Below, one piece after another: positions 33,962-42,694 of a stretch of DNA of 64,000 nucleotides. Location of the stretch: contig JAMPAO010000003.1 in the NCBI GenBank assembly GCA_023667165.1, positions 1-64,000 of the forward strand. The letters run 5' to 3'. A program made the position numbers and the translations under genes. The stretch is from Ruminococcus sp. (lineage in GTDB: Bacteria > Bacillota > Clostridia > Oscillospirales > Ruminococcaceae). The notes beneath the pieces are model-generated. The model was given only the letters and a program-made list of their open reading frames with translations. It was not told the origin of the DNA and searched no databases. How positions within the stretch are numbered: position 1 is the first letter of the stretch; the number at the start of each line of letters is the position of its first letter.

Positions 33962-35383
33962 TTAAAAATTAAAGTAAATGAACGGATTATAGGTGCTGCC
34001 CGCCATAAACGCCGCCGCTGTGATAAGCAGCACCGTCAATACGAGCTTGCTGCAAATACTGTATGCTATTTCGGCTTTGCCTTTGCTGAACTTTTCTTCA
34101 AATCTCTTCATAACAGGTATACTGAATATTACACCGATAATTATAATAACGGCATATTGCAAAATATAAGAAATATCCGAACCGTCGGTCAGGGGATTGC
34201 CCCAGGCGCCGAACATAGCCAAGGCATACTTAACCCCCATTTTAAGTCCCGGGGCGCGGAAAACTACCCAGCCCATAACAACGCAGAACAGCGTGAATAC
34301 GCGGTAAAGCGTCCTTTTCGGCAGACTGTTCAGCTTTTTTTCAATGCCCGTGAGCTTTTCAAAGGCAAGCAGGACGAAATACATAAATCCCCAGAATACA
34401 AAATTCCAGCTTGCGCCGTGCCAGACGCCCGTCAGCATCCATACCGCAAAAAGATTTAATATGAGCCGTCCCTTTGTCTTTACGCGGGATCCTCCCAAAG
34501 GAAAGTATACGTAATCCCTGAACCATGAACCCAAGGATATATGCCATCTTCTCCAGAATTCCGAAACCGTTGCCGAGCAGTAAGGGTAATTGAAGTTCTC
34601 GTTGAAATGAAAACCGAACATTCGCCCCAGACCGATCGCCATATCGGAATAACCCGAAAAATCGAAAAATATCTGAAGCGTATAGCACACCGCTCCGAGC
34701 CATGCCATAAGCACCGTCAGCTTGGAATAGTCTGCGGTATTAAACGCCGCGTCTGCGGCAACGGCAACGGTGTTTGATATGATCACCTTTTTTGCCAGTC
34801 CGATAATAAACCGCTTTATGCCCTCGGAAAAGTCCGACAGCGTTTCTTTTCTGTTCACGATCTCGTCAGCCACCGTTTCATAGCGGACGATAGGTCCCGC
34901 TATGAGCTGCGGAAAGAACATGGTGTATAACGCAACATTGAGAGGATTTTTCTGCACCCGTCCCTTTCCTCTGTAAACGTCTATAACATAAGACATAGCT
35001 TGAAAGGTATAGAAAGAGATACCGATAGGCAGCACAAAGTCCGTCAGCGGCAGCGACGACCCGAAAAGGGAATTGATATTGCGTATCGTAAAATTCAGAT
35101 ATTTATACACAAAGAATATCGAAACGTTGAATATCACCGTCAGCGCGATGACCGTGCGCCCCGCCGCTTTGCTGTTTCTGAATCTGTCCGCGCACAATCC
35201 AAAGAGCCAGTTTACCAAAATTGAACCCAGCATTACAAAAATGAATTTCGGCTCGCCCCACGCGTAAAATAAGATCGAGGCTATGAGCAGAAAAATATTT
35301 CTCAGCTTGGGATTTATCAGATAATAACCCAAAAGACACAGGGGCAGGAACACAAGCAGAAAAACAAATGATGAAAATACCAT
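33962..35383 (-). CDS. MBOAT family O-acyltransferase (AlgI-like)
   Basis: A 473-residue polytopic membrane protein. AlgI/DltB-type features are FYAWGEPKFI, the LIAGPIVRYE loop, the FFDFSGYSDMAIG region and the invariant histidine in LTGVWHGASWN. It moves an acyl group, probably acetyl, across the membrane to the AlgJ-like partner that follows. No glycan synthesis genes are adjacent, so the polymer is unknown. The ATG at 35383 has AAGGAAG upstream; the open frame to 35416 has none. Confidence 0.9.
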   Translation of the reverse strand: MVFSSFVFLLVFLPLCLLGYYLINPKLRNIFLLIASILFYAWGEPKFIFVMLGSILVNWLFGLCADRFRNSKAAGRTVIALTVIFNVSIFFVYKYLNFTIRNINSLFGSSLPLTDFVLPIGISFYTFQAMSYVIDVYRGKGRVQKNPLNVALYTMFFPQLIAGPIVRYETVADEIVNRKETLSDFSEGIKRFIIGLAKKVIISNTVAVAADAAFNTADYSKLTVLMAWLGAVCYTLQIFFDFSGYSDMAIGLGRMFGFHFNENFNYPYCSATVSEFWRRWHISLGSWFRDYVYFPLGGSRVKTKGRLILNLFAVWMLTGVWHGASWNFVFWGFMYFVLLAFEKLTGIEKKLNSLPKRTLYRVFTLFCVVMGWVVFRAPGLKMGVKYALAMFGAWGNPLTDGSDISYILQYAVIIIIGVIFSIPVMKRFEEKFSKGKAEIAYSICSKLVLTVLLITAAAFMAGSTYNPFIYFNF

Positions 35384-35565
35384 ATGATAACTTCCTTTTT
35401 CGCGCAATAAACGCATACGGTCCGATTTTCGGCAAAGCGGCGGAGCGTTTCAAGCAAACATAGCGGCAGGCGGTCATAATTTCCGTTCGCAGGCTTGAAC
35501 CGCCATATCACGCACTTTTTGAATGCTATTTATGTCATACTCATATTATTCCTTGCTCCAATTGA

Positions 35566-35600
35566 TATGCCGGTTTTCGGGATAAAGGAAAACCGGCATA
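35566..35600. other. 13-bp hairpin in the MBOAT upstream region
   Basis: TATGCCGGTTTTC (35566-35578) is complementary to GAAAACCGGCATA (35588-35600). The 460-bp gap between rlmD and the MBOAT gene also holds an A-run at about 35650-35664 and the rlmD terminator. No promoter could be assigned with confidence. Confidence 0.5.
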
Positions 35601-35756
35601 GATAGCTGCTTTTTCAATTGTATCAGATTGCAGGGCGGAAATTAATCCAAAAAAAAAAAAAAAATAACTAATTAAAAATTAACACAGTCGACAATCAAGA
35701 GAAGCTGCCCTTATCATTTTGTCTGCAGTTCGGTTGAAAATCAGTATTATAACAAT

Positions 35757-35808
35757 TAAAAAATACGCCTTGCAAAAACGGCGGACTGCCGTTTATTGCA
35801 AGGCGTAT
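35757..35808 (-). terminator. Intrinsic terminator of rlmD
   Basis: A 13-bp stem ATACGCCTTGCAA/TTGCAAGGCGTAT (35763-35775 and 35796-35808) with an inner CGGC/GCCG pairing, followed on the minus strand by a T-run. It begins 38 bp beyond the rlmD stop. Confidence 0.85.
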
Positions 35809-35845
35809 GATTTTGTTTATAATATTGACAGATGAAACGCGGGAA

Positions 35846-37162
35846 TCACGCTTTTGTCATAAGCGCCGCGCACTCCGTATGCCCCGCTCCCGGAAACATA
35901 TCCACTGCCCGCAGCTTTTCAAGAATGTATCCTCTGTCGGCGAGAAAGCGGCAGTCCCTTGCGGCGGTGGCGGGATTACAGGAGATCATTACAGTTCGCT
36001 TCGGGGACATTTTTATAATGCTTTCGAGGGTAACGGTATCGCAGCCCTTACGGGGCGGGTCGGTTATCACCGCGTCCGGCTTTCTGCCGCTTTCGCAAAG
36101 GAGCTTTGCAGCCTGCCCCGCGTCGGCGCAGATAAAATCCGCATTGGCTATATTATTGGCGGCGGCGTTTTTTCGGGCGTTTTCCGCCGCCTCGGGTATT
36201 ACCTCCGCTCCCGTTACCCTGCCTGCTCTTTTGGCAAGGGAAAGACTTATGGTTCCCGCTCCGCAGTACAGGTCGAGGACGTCCTCATTGCCTGTAAGTC
36301 CCGCAAAATCTGCGGCTATCTCATAAAGCCGCTCCGCCTGCGGAGTGTTTACCTGATAAAAGGACAGAGGGGAAACGCTTATCCTGTTTCCGCACATAAT
36401 GTCGGTGATACTGTCCTTTCCAAATAGGGTAACGCATCTGTCGCCCAAAATAACGTTGGTGTTTTTGGGGTTGACGTTGAGAATAACGGACTTTATTTCG
36501 GGAAATTTCCCTGCAAGCTCCTCCGCTATGGAAACAAATCCGCTCCCCTCCTCACGGGTAACTACCGGACAGACCATGATCTCTCCGCTGTGATATCCCC
36601 GGCGCAGATAAATATGCCGCAGTATTCCCGTTCCCTTTTCCTCGTCGTAAGGAGGTATTTTCGCGGCGTTGACCGCTTTCATTATCTCCGCTGTGATATT
36701 TCCGAAAACCGCAGGCTGCAAAAGACAGTCCCCGCAGGGCACGACCCTGTGGCTGCGTTTGGCGTAAAAGCCGCAGACCGCTTTGCCCTGCTTGTCCGCC
36801 CTTACCGGATACTGTGCCTTATTGCGGTATCTGTCGGAAGTCCGGCAGCCGAGGACAGGCAAAACCTCCGTTTCCGACAGGTCAAAGCCTCCCAGCCGTT
36901 CAAAGGCGTTTTTCACCGCGTTTTCCTTTATCCTAAGCTCCGCCTCATAGGACAGATGACGGAAAACGCAGCCTCCGCAGGTCCTCTGTACGGCGCAGCC
37001 TCTGTCCTGCCTGTCGCCGGAGGGAACGAGGATCTCTTCCGTTATCCCGTAAGCGCAGTTTTTGAGCGTCTTGACTATCCTGCATTTTACCCTGTCGCCC
37101 GCGGCGCATGAGGGCAGGAATACCGCCATGCCCTCATACCTGCCTACGCCGTTCCCCTCCAA
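35846..37162 (-). CDS. rlmD: 23S rRNA (uracil-C5)-methyltransferase, RlmD/RumA family
   Basis: A SAM-dependent methyltransferase of the TrmA family. It has an N-terminal TRAM domain, an Fe-S cluster cysteine set (CGGCVFRHLSY, CGFYAKRSH, CGDCLLQP), the SAM motif DLYCGAGTISL, and catalytic SCNPAT. The target uridine in 23S rRNA is inferred from the family. The only conventional start in frame is TTG at 37162, without a ribosome site and inside the TRAM domain. Upstream in-frame codons (IKKNDIVTLDVTDVT) complete the domain, and an ATA at 37207 sits six bases after GAGGG, so initiation at ATA is plausible. Confidence 0.88.
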   Translation of the reverse strand: MEGNGVGRYEGMAVFLPSCAAGDRVKCRIVKTLKNCAYGITEEILVPSGDRQDRGCAVQRTCGGCVFRHLSYEAELRIKENAVKNAFERLGGFDLSETEVLPVLGCRTSDRYRNKAQYPVRADKQGKAVCGFYAKRSHRVVPCGDCLLQPAVFGNITAEIMKAVNAAKIPPYDEEKGTGILRHIYLRRGYHSGEIMVCPVVTREEGSGFVSIAEELAGKFPEIKSVILNVNPKNTNVILGDRCVTLFGKDSITDIMCGNRISVSPLSFYQVNTPQAERLYEIAADFAGLTGNEDVLDLYCGAGTISLSLAKRAGRVTGAEVIPEAAENARKNAAANNIANADFICADAGQAAKLLCESGRKPDAVITDPPRKGCDTVTLESIIKMSPKRTVMISCNPATAARDCRFLADRGYILEKLRAVDMFPGAGHTECAALMTKA

Positions 37163-37222
37163 AGTAACGTCGGTGACGTCAAGAGTAACTATATCGTTCT
37201 TTTTTATAACTATCCCTCATTT

Positions 37223-37591
37223 TCATTGGCGTTTGACCGAAGCGAGCTTTTCCCCGCATTTGCAGCAGTAGGAATTTTCCGCGTCGTTCTTGGCTCCGCA
37301 GAAAACGCATATCTTTGGCTTGCCGCTTGCCTCCTCGGCATATTCAAGCTGCATTTCAAGGAGCTTTATATCCTTGATGAGCTTTTTCATATTTCCCGAT
37401 TCGTCGGTGTCCTCGCTGTGCATTTTATAGCACAGCTTTCCCAGATCCGCGTATTTTTCTTTCAGCTTTACCCGAAGCTGCGCCTTTTCCACGTAAGCCT
37501 TGGACACGTTCACGGCGGAATTTGCCTTTACCGTCAGCTTGTCGATGGCTTCCTTTGAATCGCTTATAAAATTATCAATGCCGTATTTCAT
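37223..37591 (-). CDS. Small zinc-ribbon protein
   Basis: A 122-residue protein. A helical, probably coiled-coil region (residues 5-90) is followed by a zinc ribbon CVFCGAKNDAENSYCCKCG near the C terminus. Function unknown; such proteins are common in Clostridia. The start is ATG with AAAGGACGG upstream. It precedes rlmD by about 15 bp to the proposed ATA start and lies in the same reading frame, separated by two stop codons. Confidence 0.7.
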   Translation of the reverse strand: MKYGIDNFISDSKEAIDKLTVKANSAVNVSKAYVEKAQLRVKLKEKYADLGKLCYKMHSEDTDESGNMKKLIKDIKLLEMQLEYAEEASGKPKICVFCGAKNDAENSYCCKCGEKLASVKRQ

Positions 37592-37667
37592 AAAAAGACC
37601 GTCCTTTCCGATCAGAAGTAAGAGGGGTCAAGCCCGAGGCTTGACGGTTTGATTTTTTTTTACACAG

Positions 37668-39128
37668 TTAAAGCTTGCTCAGGAACCGATCCACTTCCTT
37701 TTTGTAGGCGGTCATTTCATCGTACCGCGATATGTATTCATAAGGGTATTTGTAATTGAAATGCCGCGTTATTTTCCCCGTGTCCCGCTCTATCAGCTTT
37801 GTGGAGCCGGACGCTCCGCAGGACAGGATATTCTGATTCTCCTCCATTATGTAGATGTTGTACAGGCTTTCCTTTCCCGCCTTGCTGTAGCCTGTGTTTT
37901 CAAGATTTCCCACGGTGTTTTTCTGGCGGTAAAGGTAATAGGGCATATAACCCTCGGAAGTAAGCCTGTCAAAGGCGTGATCCACCATTTCCGAAACGGA
38001 AACGTCCGCAAGATATCCCTCTCTCATGCTGTCCCTGCTTGCAAAAAGAGCTGCGGAACGCTTTACCGTAAGGGTATGCACCGTGATATTTTCGGGGGAA
38101 AGGGCGCAGAGCCTGTTTACGGTTTCCCCGAAGCTCTCGGGTGTGTCCGAGGGCAGTCCCGCTATGGTATCCATATTGATATTGTCAAAACCCAGCCTGC
38201 GGGCAAGGGCAAAGGCAGCCTCCGTCTGAGCGGCGGTATGCTTCCGTCCTATGGCTTTGAGAACATCGTCGTTCATGCTCTGCGGATTTACGGATATCCT
38301 TGACGCGCCGTTGTCTTTTATGCATATCAGCTTATCCTCGGTAATGGTATCGGCCCGCCCCGCTTCTACAGTATATTCACGAATACGGGAAATGTCAATG
38401 CTTTTTTGTATTTTTTGCATTATTTTTTCAAGCTCTTTCGCCGAAACCGCCGTAGGCGTTCCTCCTCCGATATATACCGTATCGCAGAAAACGTTTTTTC
38501 CCTTAAGCATCTCTCCCAGCTCCCCTATCTCGCGGCAGAGCGTTTCCACATAACGGGGAATAAGCTCCCTTGCGCCCTTAGAGGTTATGGAATGGGAAAC
38601 GAAGGAGCAGTATGAGCAGCGGGAGGGACAGAAAGGAATAGCTATGTAAAGGGAAAAGCTGTTGGGTGAAAGGGTATCGAGGGCATTTTTTTGAGTGACC
38701 GCCGTAAGGCAGACCAGATCGGATTTCTGCCGGCTTATGAGATATTTCTCATGAAGAGCATTATAGACCTCCTCCCGTCCGCAGCCGTCCCTTATGAGAG
38801 CGTTGACCTTTTTTACGGGTCTTATCCCCGTAAGGCATCCCCATTTGGGAGTTATCCCCGTTATTTCCGAAAGCAGGATAAAAAGCATTCGGCAAAGGGT
38901 CGGCTCGTATTCGCTTTTATCGGGAAGAGGAGCTTCCTTTTCCCCCCTGCCCGCCGCCATATCGGCTGAAACGGCAAGCCTGTCCGTGACGGAAACAATT
39001 ATCCTGCCTCCGTCGCCGGCGGCGATATCCCCGTCAAAAACAAATCTGAAATTCTCCAGCGGACAAAACAGCTTGATGACCGCCTCGATCTCATATTTAA
39101 AGCTGTTGCCGATAAAATAAACGGTCAT
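37668..39128 (-). CDS. hemZ: Coproporphyrinogen dehydrogenase HemZ (radical SAM)
   Basis: A 486-residue radical-SAM enzyme related to HemN. The Fe-S motif is CPSRCSYC (Cys167, Cys171, Cys174), followed by VYIGGGTPTA, EAGRADTI and RISVNPQSM. HemZ has an extra N-terminal region of about 150 residues, present here. It was named for oxygen-independent coproporphyrinogen oxidation in haem synthesis, though the activity of clostridial HemZ is less certain. No other haem genes are nearby. GGGAAAGGGAA precedes the ATG. The metallo-hydrolase gene lies 12 bp upstream. Confidence 0.9.
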   Translation of the reverse strand: MTVYFIGNSFKYEIEAVIKLFCPLENFRFVFDGDIAAGDGGRIIVSVTDRLAVSADMAAGRGEKEAPLPDKSEYEPTLCRMLFILLSEITGITPKWGCLTGIRPVKKVNALIRDGCGREEVYNALHEKYLISRQKSDLVCLTAVTQKNALDTLSPNSFSLYIAIPFCPSRCSYCSFVSHSITSKGARELIPRYVETLCREIGELGEMLKGKNVFCDTVYIGGGTPTAVSAKELEKIMQKIQKSIDISRIREYTVEAGRADTITEDKLICIKDNGASRISVNPQSMNDDVLKAIGRKHTAAQTEAAFALARRLGFDNINMDTIAGLPSDTPESFGETVNRLCALSPENITVHTLTVKRSAALFASRDSMREGYLADVSVSEMVDHAFDRLTSEGYMPYYLYRQKNTVGNLENTGYSKAGKESLYNIYIMEENQNILSCGASGSTKLIERDTGKITRHFNYKYPYEYISRYDEMTAYKKEVDRFLSKL

Positions 39129-39140
39129 TTCCCTTTCCCC

Positions 39141-39776
39141 CTATACCTTATGGGCGTATATCATATAGCGGTTGTTTTTTCTTTCGGCGCTCATGGACGT
39201 AAGCCGGCCGTGTCCGGGGAACAGCTTATAGTCGGTTTCCGGCTCAAAATCGTAAAGCATTGCCAGAGTTGAAAGCATTGCTTTTTCGTCCCCGTCGGGC
39301 ATATCCGTCCTGCCCATGCTGCCCTTGAAAAGGGTATCTCCGCAGAACATATTATCGTCAATTATATAACATACGCTGCCCCTTGTGTGCCCCGGGGTGT
39401 TTATCACCCTTATTTTTATCCCGTTGAGCGTAATATCTCCCGTCAGAGGGTCGGGAAGATCCGGAGGATCTATGGGAGGCAGGGCGAAATAGGCGGTAAG
39501 ATTGGTGTTTTGATTTGTCAGCTTTTTTACGTCGTATTCGCTTATATGCACCCTTGCTCCGGTTTCCCTCTGCACGTATGCGCAGGCGGAGATATGGTCG
39601 CAGTGACCGTGGGTCAGCAGGATATCCGTCAAGGCGATGTTATTCTTCTCTGCGGCTTTCATTATCTCCCTGCCGTTTCCCGGGGCGTCTACCAGTACGC
39701 CCTTGTTATCCTCCGTAACGATAATGTATGAATTTACCCCGAACTCGCTTATGGGGGGCAGCTTGATAATATTCAT
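39141..39776 (-). CDS. MBL-fold metallo-hydrolase (glyoxalase II-like)
   Basis: A 211-residue metallo-beta-lactamase-fold hydrolase. The metal motif THGHCDH is at about residues 55-61, with later ligands in NTPGHTRGSV, FCGDTLF and FPGHGRLTS. These are typical of the YcbL/GloB-like group that hydrolyses thioesters or related substrates; the substrate is not known. The gene order metallo-hydrolase, hemZ recurs in Clostridia. AAGGAGC lies before the ATG. It follows the gene at 39788-41068 closely. Confidence 0.85.
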   Translation of the reverse strand: MNIIKLPPISEFGVNSYIIVTEDNKGVLVDAPGNGREIMKAAEKNNIALTDILLTHGHCDHISACAYVQRETGARVHISEYDVKKLTNQNTNLTAYFALPPIDPPDLPDPLTGDITLNGIKIRVINTPGHTRGSVCYIIDDNMFCGDTLFKGSMGRTDMPDGDEKAMLSTLAMLYDFEPETDYKLFPGHGRLTSMSAERKNNRYMIYAHKV

Positions 39777-39787
39777 GCAAACGCTCC

Positions 39788-41068
39788 TTATCTGACGTAA
39801 AATTCGGTATATGTCCAGACGCCCTCAATGTTTATCTCTATCCTGTAAAGTCCCTTTTCAAGGGAAGCGGGGAAAAAGCTGCTTGCCTTGTCAAAGCGGT
39901 TTACGTCTGTCTGCACGGCGGGGAGCTTTATATCCGTATCTCGCCACACCCTGCCGTCCAGTCTTTTAAAGGTAAGCTCCGCCGTACAGCTTTTTCTCTC
40001 CGTTTCGGTGTTCACCGCCGTAAGCTCTATCCTGCCGTCCTCCCAATAGGATGTGAACACCAAGCCGTGATTTACATAATCCTCACAGGAAACGCTGTTT
40101 CCCCGTGAATTATACGCTGCGGGGAATATATTTCCGCCGTTTTCGGACAGGAAGAAATATATATCCCTTGTTATATGTCCCAGTCTGATCGAATCGGCGG
40201 TTTCTCCGTAAACGTAAAAGCCGCTGTCGGCAACGCCCTTTACGCCGCTGTGTTTTCTGGTGTTGAACCTTCCCTCGTTGTTCATTATCTCCATATAGTA
40301 GAAGCCGTTGAATTTCCCGTCAAGATCGCCTACTCTGTAGCAATAATCGGGATCGCCGTCGCCGCTGTAATCGTCGAGGAGCAGTGCGAAGCGGTCGTTA
40401 TAATCATAGGAAAGCGCAGAACGGACATCGCTGTCATATGCGGCGGGTCCCCATACTCCCCCGCCGTTTTCAAGGCTGATATATTCCGACTTCCTGCCCG
40501 TGAAAACAACATTTCCCGTTTCGTCCTCTTCCTCGTCCACAGAGGTTATGTCCACCGTGCAAAGCTGACCGTCCGCCATGTAAAATTCATTGTGAGAAAC
40601 CACCGATTCACCCTTTTCGTTATAGCGGTTTTCATCGTTTGCAAAATATTCCTCGGGGTCGATGAGATTTTTAAAATCGCACTTTTGCCCCTCCGGCGGC
40701 TTGCCTTTGCTGTAGGTCGCCTTTAAAACGGTCTTGCCCTCCTCTTTGAAAGATTCGGGAACATAATATTCATTTGTCCACTCTACCTTGACGATATTCC
40801 CTTGGGGAATGTCATCGGAATATTTTTCGCTTGTCGGATAAAGGGTATATCTGCTGCCGTAAAGAGCGTCGAATTCCTCGGGAGAAAGTCCCTCCGCCAT
40901 GGAATATTCAAAGTAATTGCCGTTATCCTCCCGATCCGCACCGTCATAGCTGCCGTATTCGGGGTGATCCCGTTCGGGAAAGAACTTGCCCGAAACGATC
41001 CCGTCCGCCGCAAAGGCAAGGATCAATGCGATAACGGAAGCAATAGCATATTTACAGGTAATATTCAT
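39788..41068 (-). CDS. Uncharacterised secreted or membrane-anchored protein
   Basis: A 426-residue protein of unknown function. A single N-terminal hydrophobic segment (residues 4-24) suggests a signal anchor. The rest is extracytoplasmic, acidic and beta-rich, with Tyr/Asp/Asn-rich stretches (GDGDPDYCYRVGDLDGKF, then FYMEIMNNEGRF) that look like adhesion or sensor modules; no catalytic motif is recognised. The ATG at 41068 is favoured by GGAGG eight bases upstream. Its start overlaps the end of the preceding membrane-protein gene by 17 bp, so the two are translationally coupled and may act together. Confidence 0.7.
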   Translation of the reverse strand: MNITCKYAIASVIALILAFAADGIVSGKFFPERDHPEYGSYDGADREDNGNYFEYSMAEGLSPEEFDALYGSRYTLYPTSEKYSDDIPQGNIVKVEWTNEYYVPESFKEEGKTVLKATYSKGKPPEGQKCDFKNLIDPEEYFANDENRYNEKGESVVSHNEFYMADGQLCTVDITSVDEEEDETGNVVFTGRKSEYISLENGGGVWGPAAYDSDVRSALSYDYNDRFALLLDDYSGDGDPDYCYRVGDLDGKFNGFYYMEIMNNEGRFNTRKHSGVKGVADSGFYVYGETADSIRLGHITRDIYFFLSENGGNIFPAAYNSRGNSVSCEDYVNHGLVFTSYWEDGRIELTAVNTETERKSCTAELTFKRLDGRVWRDTDIKLPAVQTDVNRFDKASSFFPASLEKGLYRIEINIEGVWTYTEFYVR

Positions 41069-42269
41069 CTTCATCGCCTCCGTATGTATATGTACCGCTG
41101 TCCTCATAGGGATATACGGTCACTGTGACCCCGTCTAAAGTAAACCGGACAGAGGACTGTTCACTGTACCCTATGCCGATACGGCAGCTATTTTCCTCAA
41201 ACAGCTTCCTCCACTGCTCCTCGAGCCGTTCGTCGGGGCATTCCTGCCAGTCGAAGCAGCTGCGCTCCAGAGCGTACTCCGCCACGGCCTGCATATCGTC
41301 ATGATATTTTGTTTCGATAAGCTCATATTTTGCGGTTTCAAGCGTCCGGTCCGCATTGCGCAAGGCTTCGTCCGAGCTTATATCCGCCGAGCCTGCCAAA
41401 TATGCGCAGCCTGCCGTTAAAGCCGCAGCCGCCGCTGCGGAATACACCCATCCTATCGCCGACTGCCATACCTTGTATCTGCCGCCCCCGTTGTTTTTAT
41501 GCACCGAGCCGGCTATCTCGTCGATTATCATATACGGCAGCGCCAGAATGTAAATAATAAGCAGCAGTATTGAAATATATAAGGGGTCGTACAGCAGCAG
41601 CATAGGGATATAAAAGACTGCCTCCGAAAAATCATCTGCCAGCTCCGGAAGATACTCCGCGGCATGGGAAACAAAGTATGCCGCCGATATAACGGGCAGG
41701 CTCATAGCAGCCGCTTTGCAGGCAAAGGGTGTTTTTGTTTTTACCGAAGCTATGCCTGCGGAAATTATCCCCCCGGGGATAAGCCATATCCAGCCTAACG
41801 CTATTGCCGCCGCCAAAAAAACGCCGCCTACCATTTCTAAGAGAACAATCAGATAAACGCCGCCGTAGTTCGTCAGAATGTACACAAACACCGGCAGCAG
41901 GATCACAGCGGGAACGAAGATAAATTTTATCCTCCTGCTTGTGCCGAAAAAGAAATGCCATGCTCCCATCGACAGCGATTTGAAAAAAGCCTGGGCGTCC
42001 TGATGCGCGATATCCTTCTTTTTCAGTCTGTACAGCTCCGCAAGCTCCGTCAGCTCCTCATCGCAGGTCACGGAAAGTATCTTGTTTTCCAGATCTCTTT
42101 CCGCCGTTATGACATATTCGCCCTTTTGAAATTTTGCGTACCCCGAACCGTCGGCGTAGGTCTTTTTCTCTCCCTCCGCGTATTCGGGATAAAGCTCGGC
42201 TATCTTTTTTACAAGCTCCTTGAATGCGTCCTCCGTAGGCTGCAGGTCTAATTTGTATATTATGCTCAT
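41052..42269 (-). CDS. Uncharacterised polytopic membrane protein
   Basis: A 405-residue protein. The soluble N-terminal 100 residues are predicted cytoplasmic (EDAFKELVKKIAELYPEYAE), followed by about seven hydrophobic segments between residues 110 and 310, then a soluble 100-residue C-terminal part ending in a Tyr/Asp/Glu-rich tail. No known family recognised. AAGGAAG precedes the ATG. It is coupled to the next gene by overlap. The 425-bp upstream gap holds dispersed repeats and no identified promoter. Confidence 0.65.
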   Translation of the reverse strand: MSIIYKLDLQPTEDAFKELVKKIAELYPEYAEGEKKTYADGSGYAKFQKGEYVITAERDLENKILSVTCDEELTELAELYRLKKKDIAHQDAQAFFKSLSMGAWHFFFGTSRRIKFIFVPAVILLPVFVYILTNYGGVYLIVLLEMVGGVFLAAAIALGWIWLIPGGIISAGIASVKTKTPFACKAAAMSLPVISAAYFVSHAAEYLPELADDFSEAVFYIPMLLLYDPLYISILLLIIYILALPYMIIDEIAGSVHKNNGGGRYKVWQSAIGWVYSAAAAAALTAGCAYLAGSADISSDEALRNADRTLETAKYELIETKYHDDMQAVAEYALERSCFDWQECPDERLEEQWRKLFEENSCRIGIGYSEQSSVRFTLDGVTVTVYPYEDSGTYTYGGDEDEYYL

Positions 42270-42386
42270 TTTTTCACTTCCTTGAAATGATGTAAATAGC
42301 GGATATTATTTTGTAAGAGCGGCGAAACCCTGCCGCCTTACGGCGGTTCAAGTCAGCGGCTAAACCCCCGCCGCCTTACGGCGGTT

Positions 42387-42440
42387 GAATTTTACGAAAT
42401 GCCCGCATTTCGTAAAATTCAAAATGCTGCCCGATATTTA
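42387..42440. repeat. Covarying hairpin element, copy 2
   Basis: 16-bp arms (42387-42402 and 42405-42420) around CC, followed by AAAATGCTGCCCGATATTTA. Partner of 15598-15649; the outer stem bases differ but still pair. A CCGCCTTAC block precedes the hairpin in both copies. Confidence 0.6.
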
Positions 42441-42569
42441 GTGTTTTTCTTTGTTTGATTTTGCGGTAAGCTTTGCTGTTTTATCATCTTTTGCCGGGCG
42501 GCATTTTTCGCGGTGACGTCTGCGGCACATATTGGCTTTGGCGGCATATTTGCGGTAATCGCTGCCGTT

Positions 42570-42660
42570 GGCAGCGCAAGGGCTCTGCCCTTGAACCCGC
42601 AAGGGGCGCCGCCCCCTTGACCCCCGCAGCCTTTGAAAAGGCCGGCGAAACTTTTGCCTT
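42570..42660. repeat. GC-rich dispersed repeat, copy 2
   Basis: Three nested hairpin-forming blocks (GCAAGGGCTCTGCCCTTG, AAGGGGCGCCGCCCCCTT and GCCTTTGAAAAGGC) followed by GGCGAAACTTTTGCC. The last part matches 2393-2430 in reverse orientation. It lies just beyond the relA stop, where it may also act as a transcription end. Confidence 0.55.
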
Positions 42661-42694
42661 ACCCTATGCGTTCGTGACGGAGTTTTGTTTGTCT

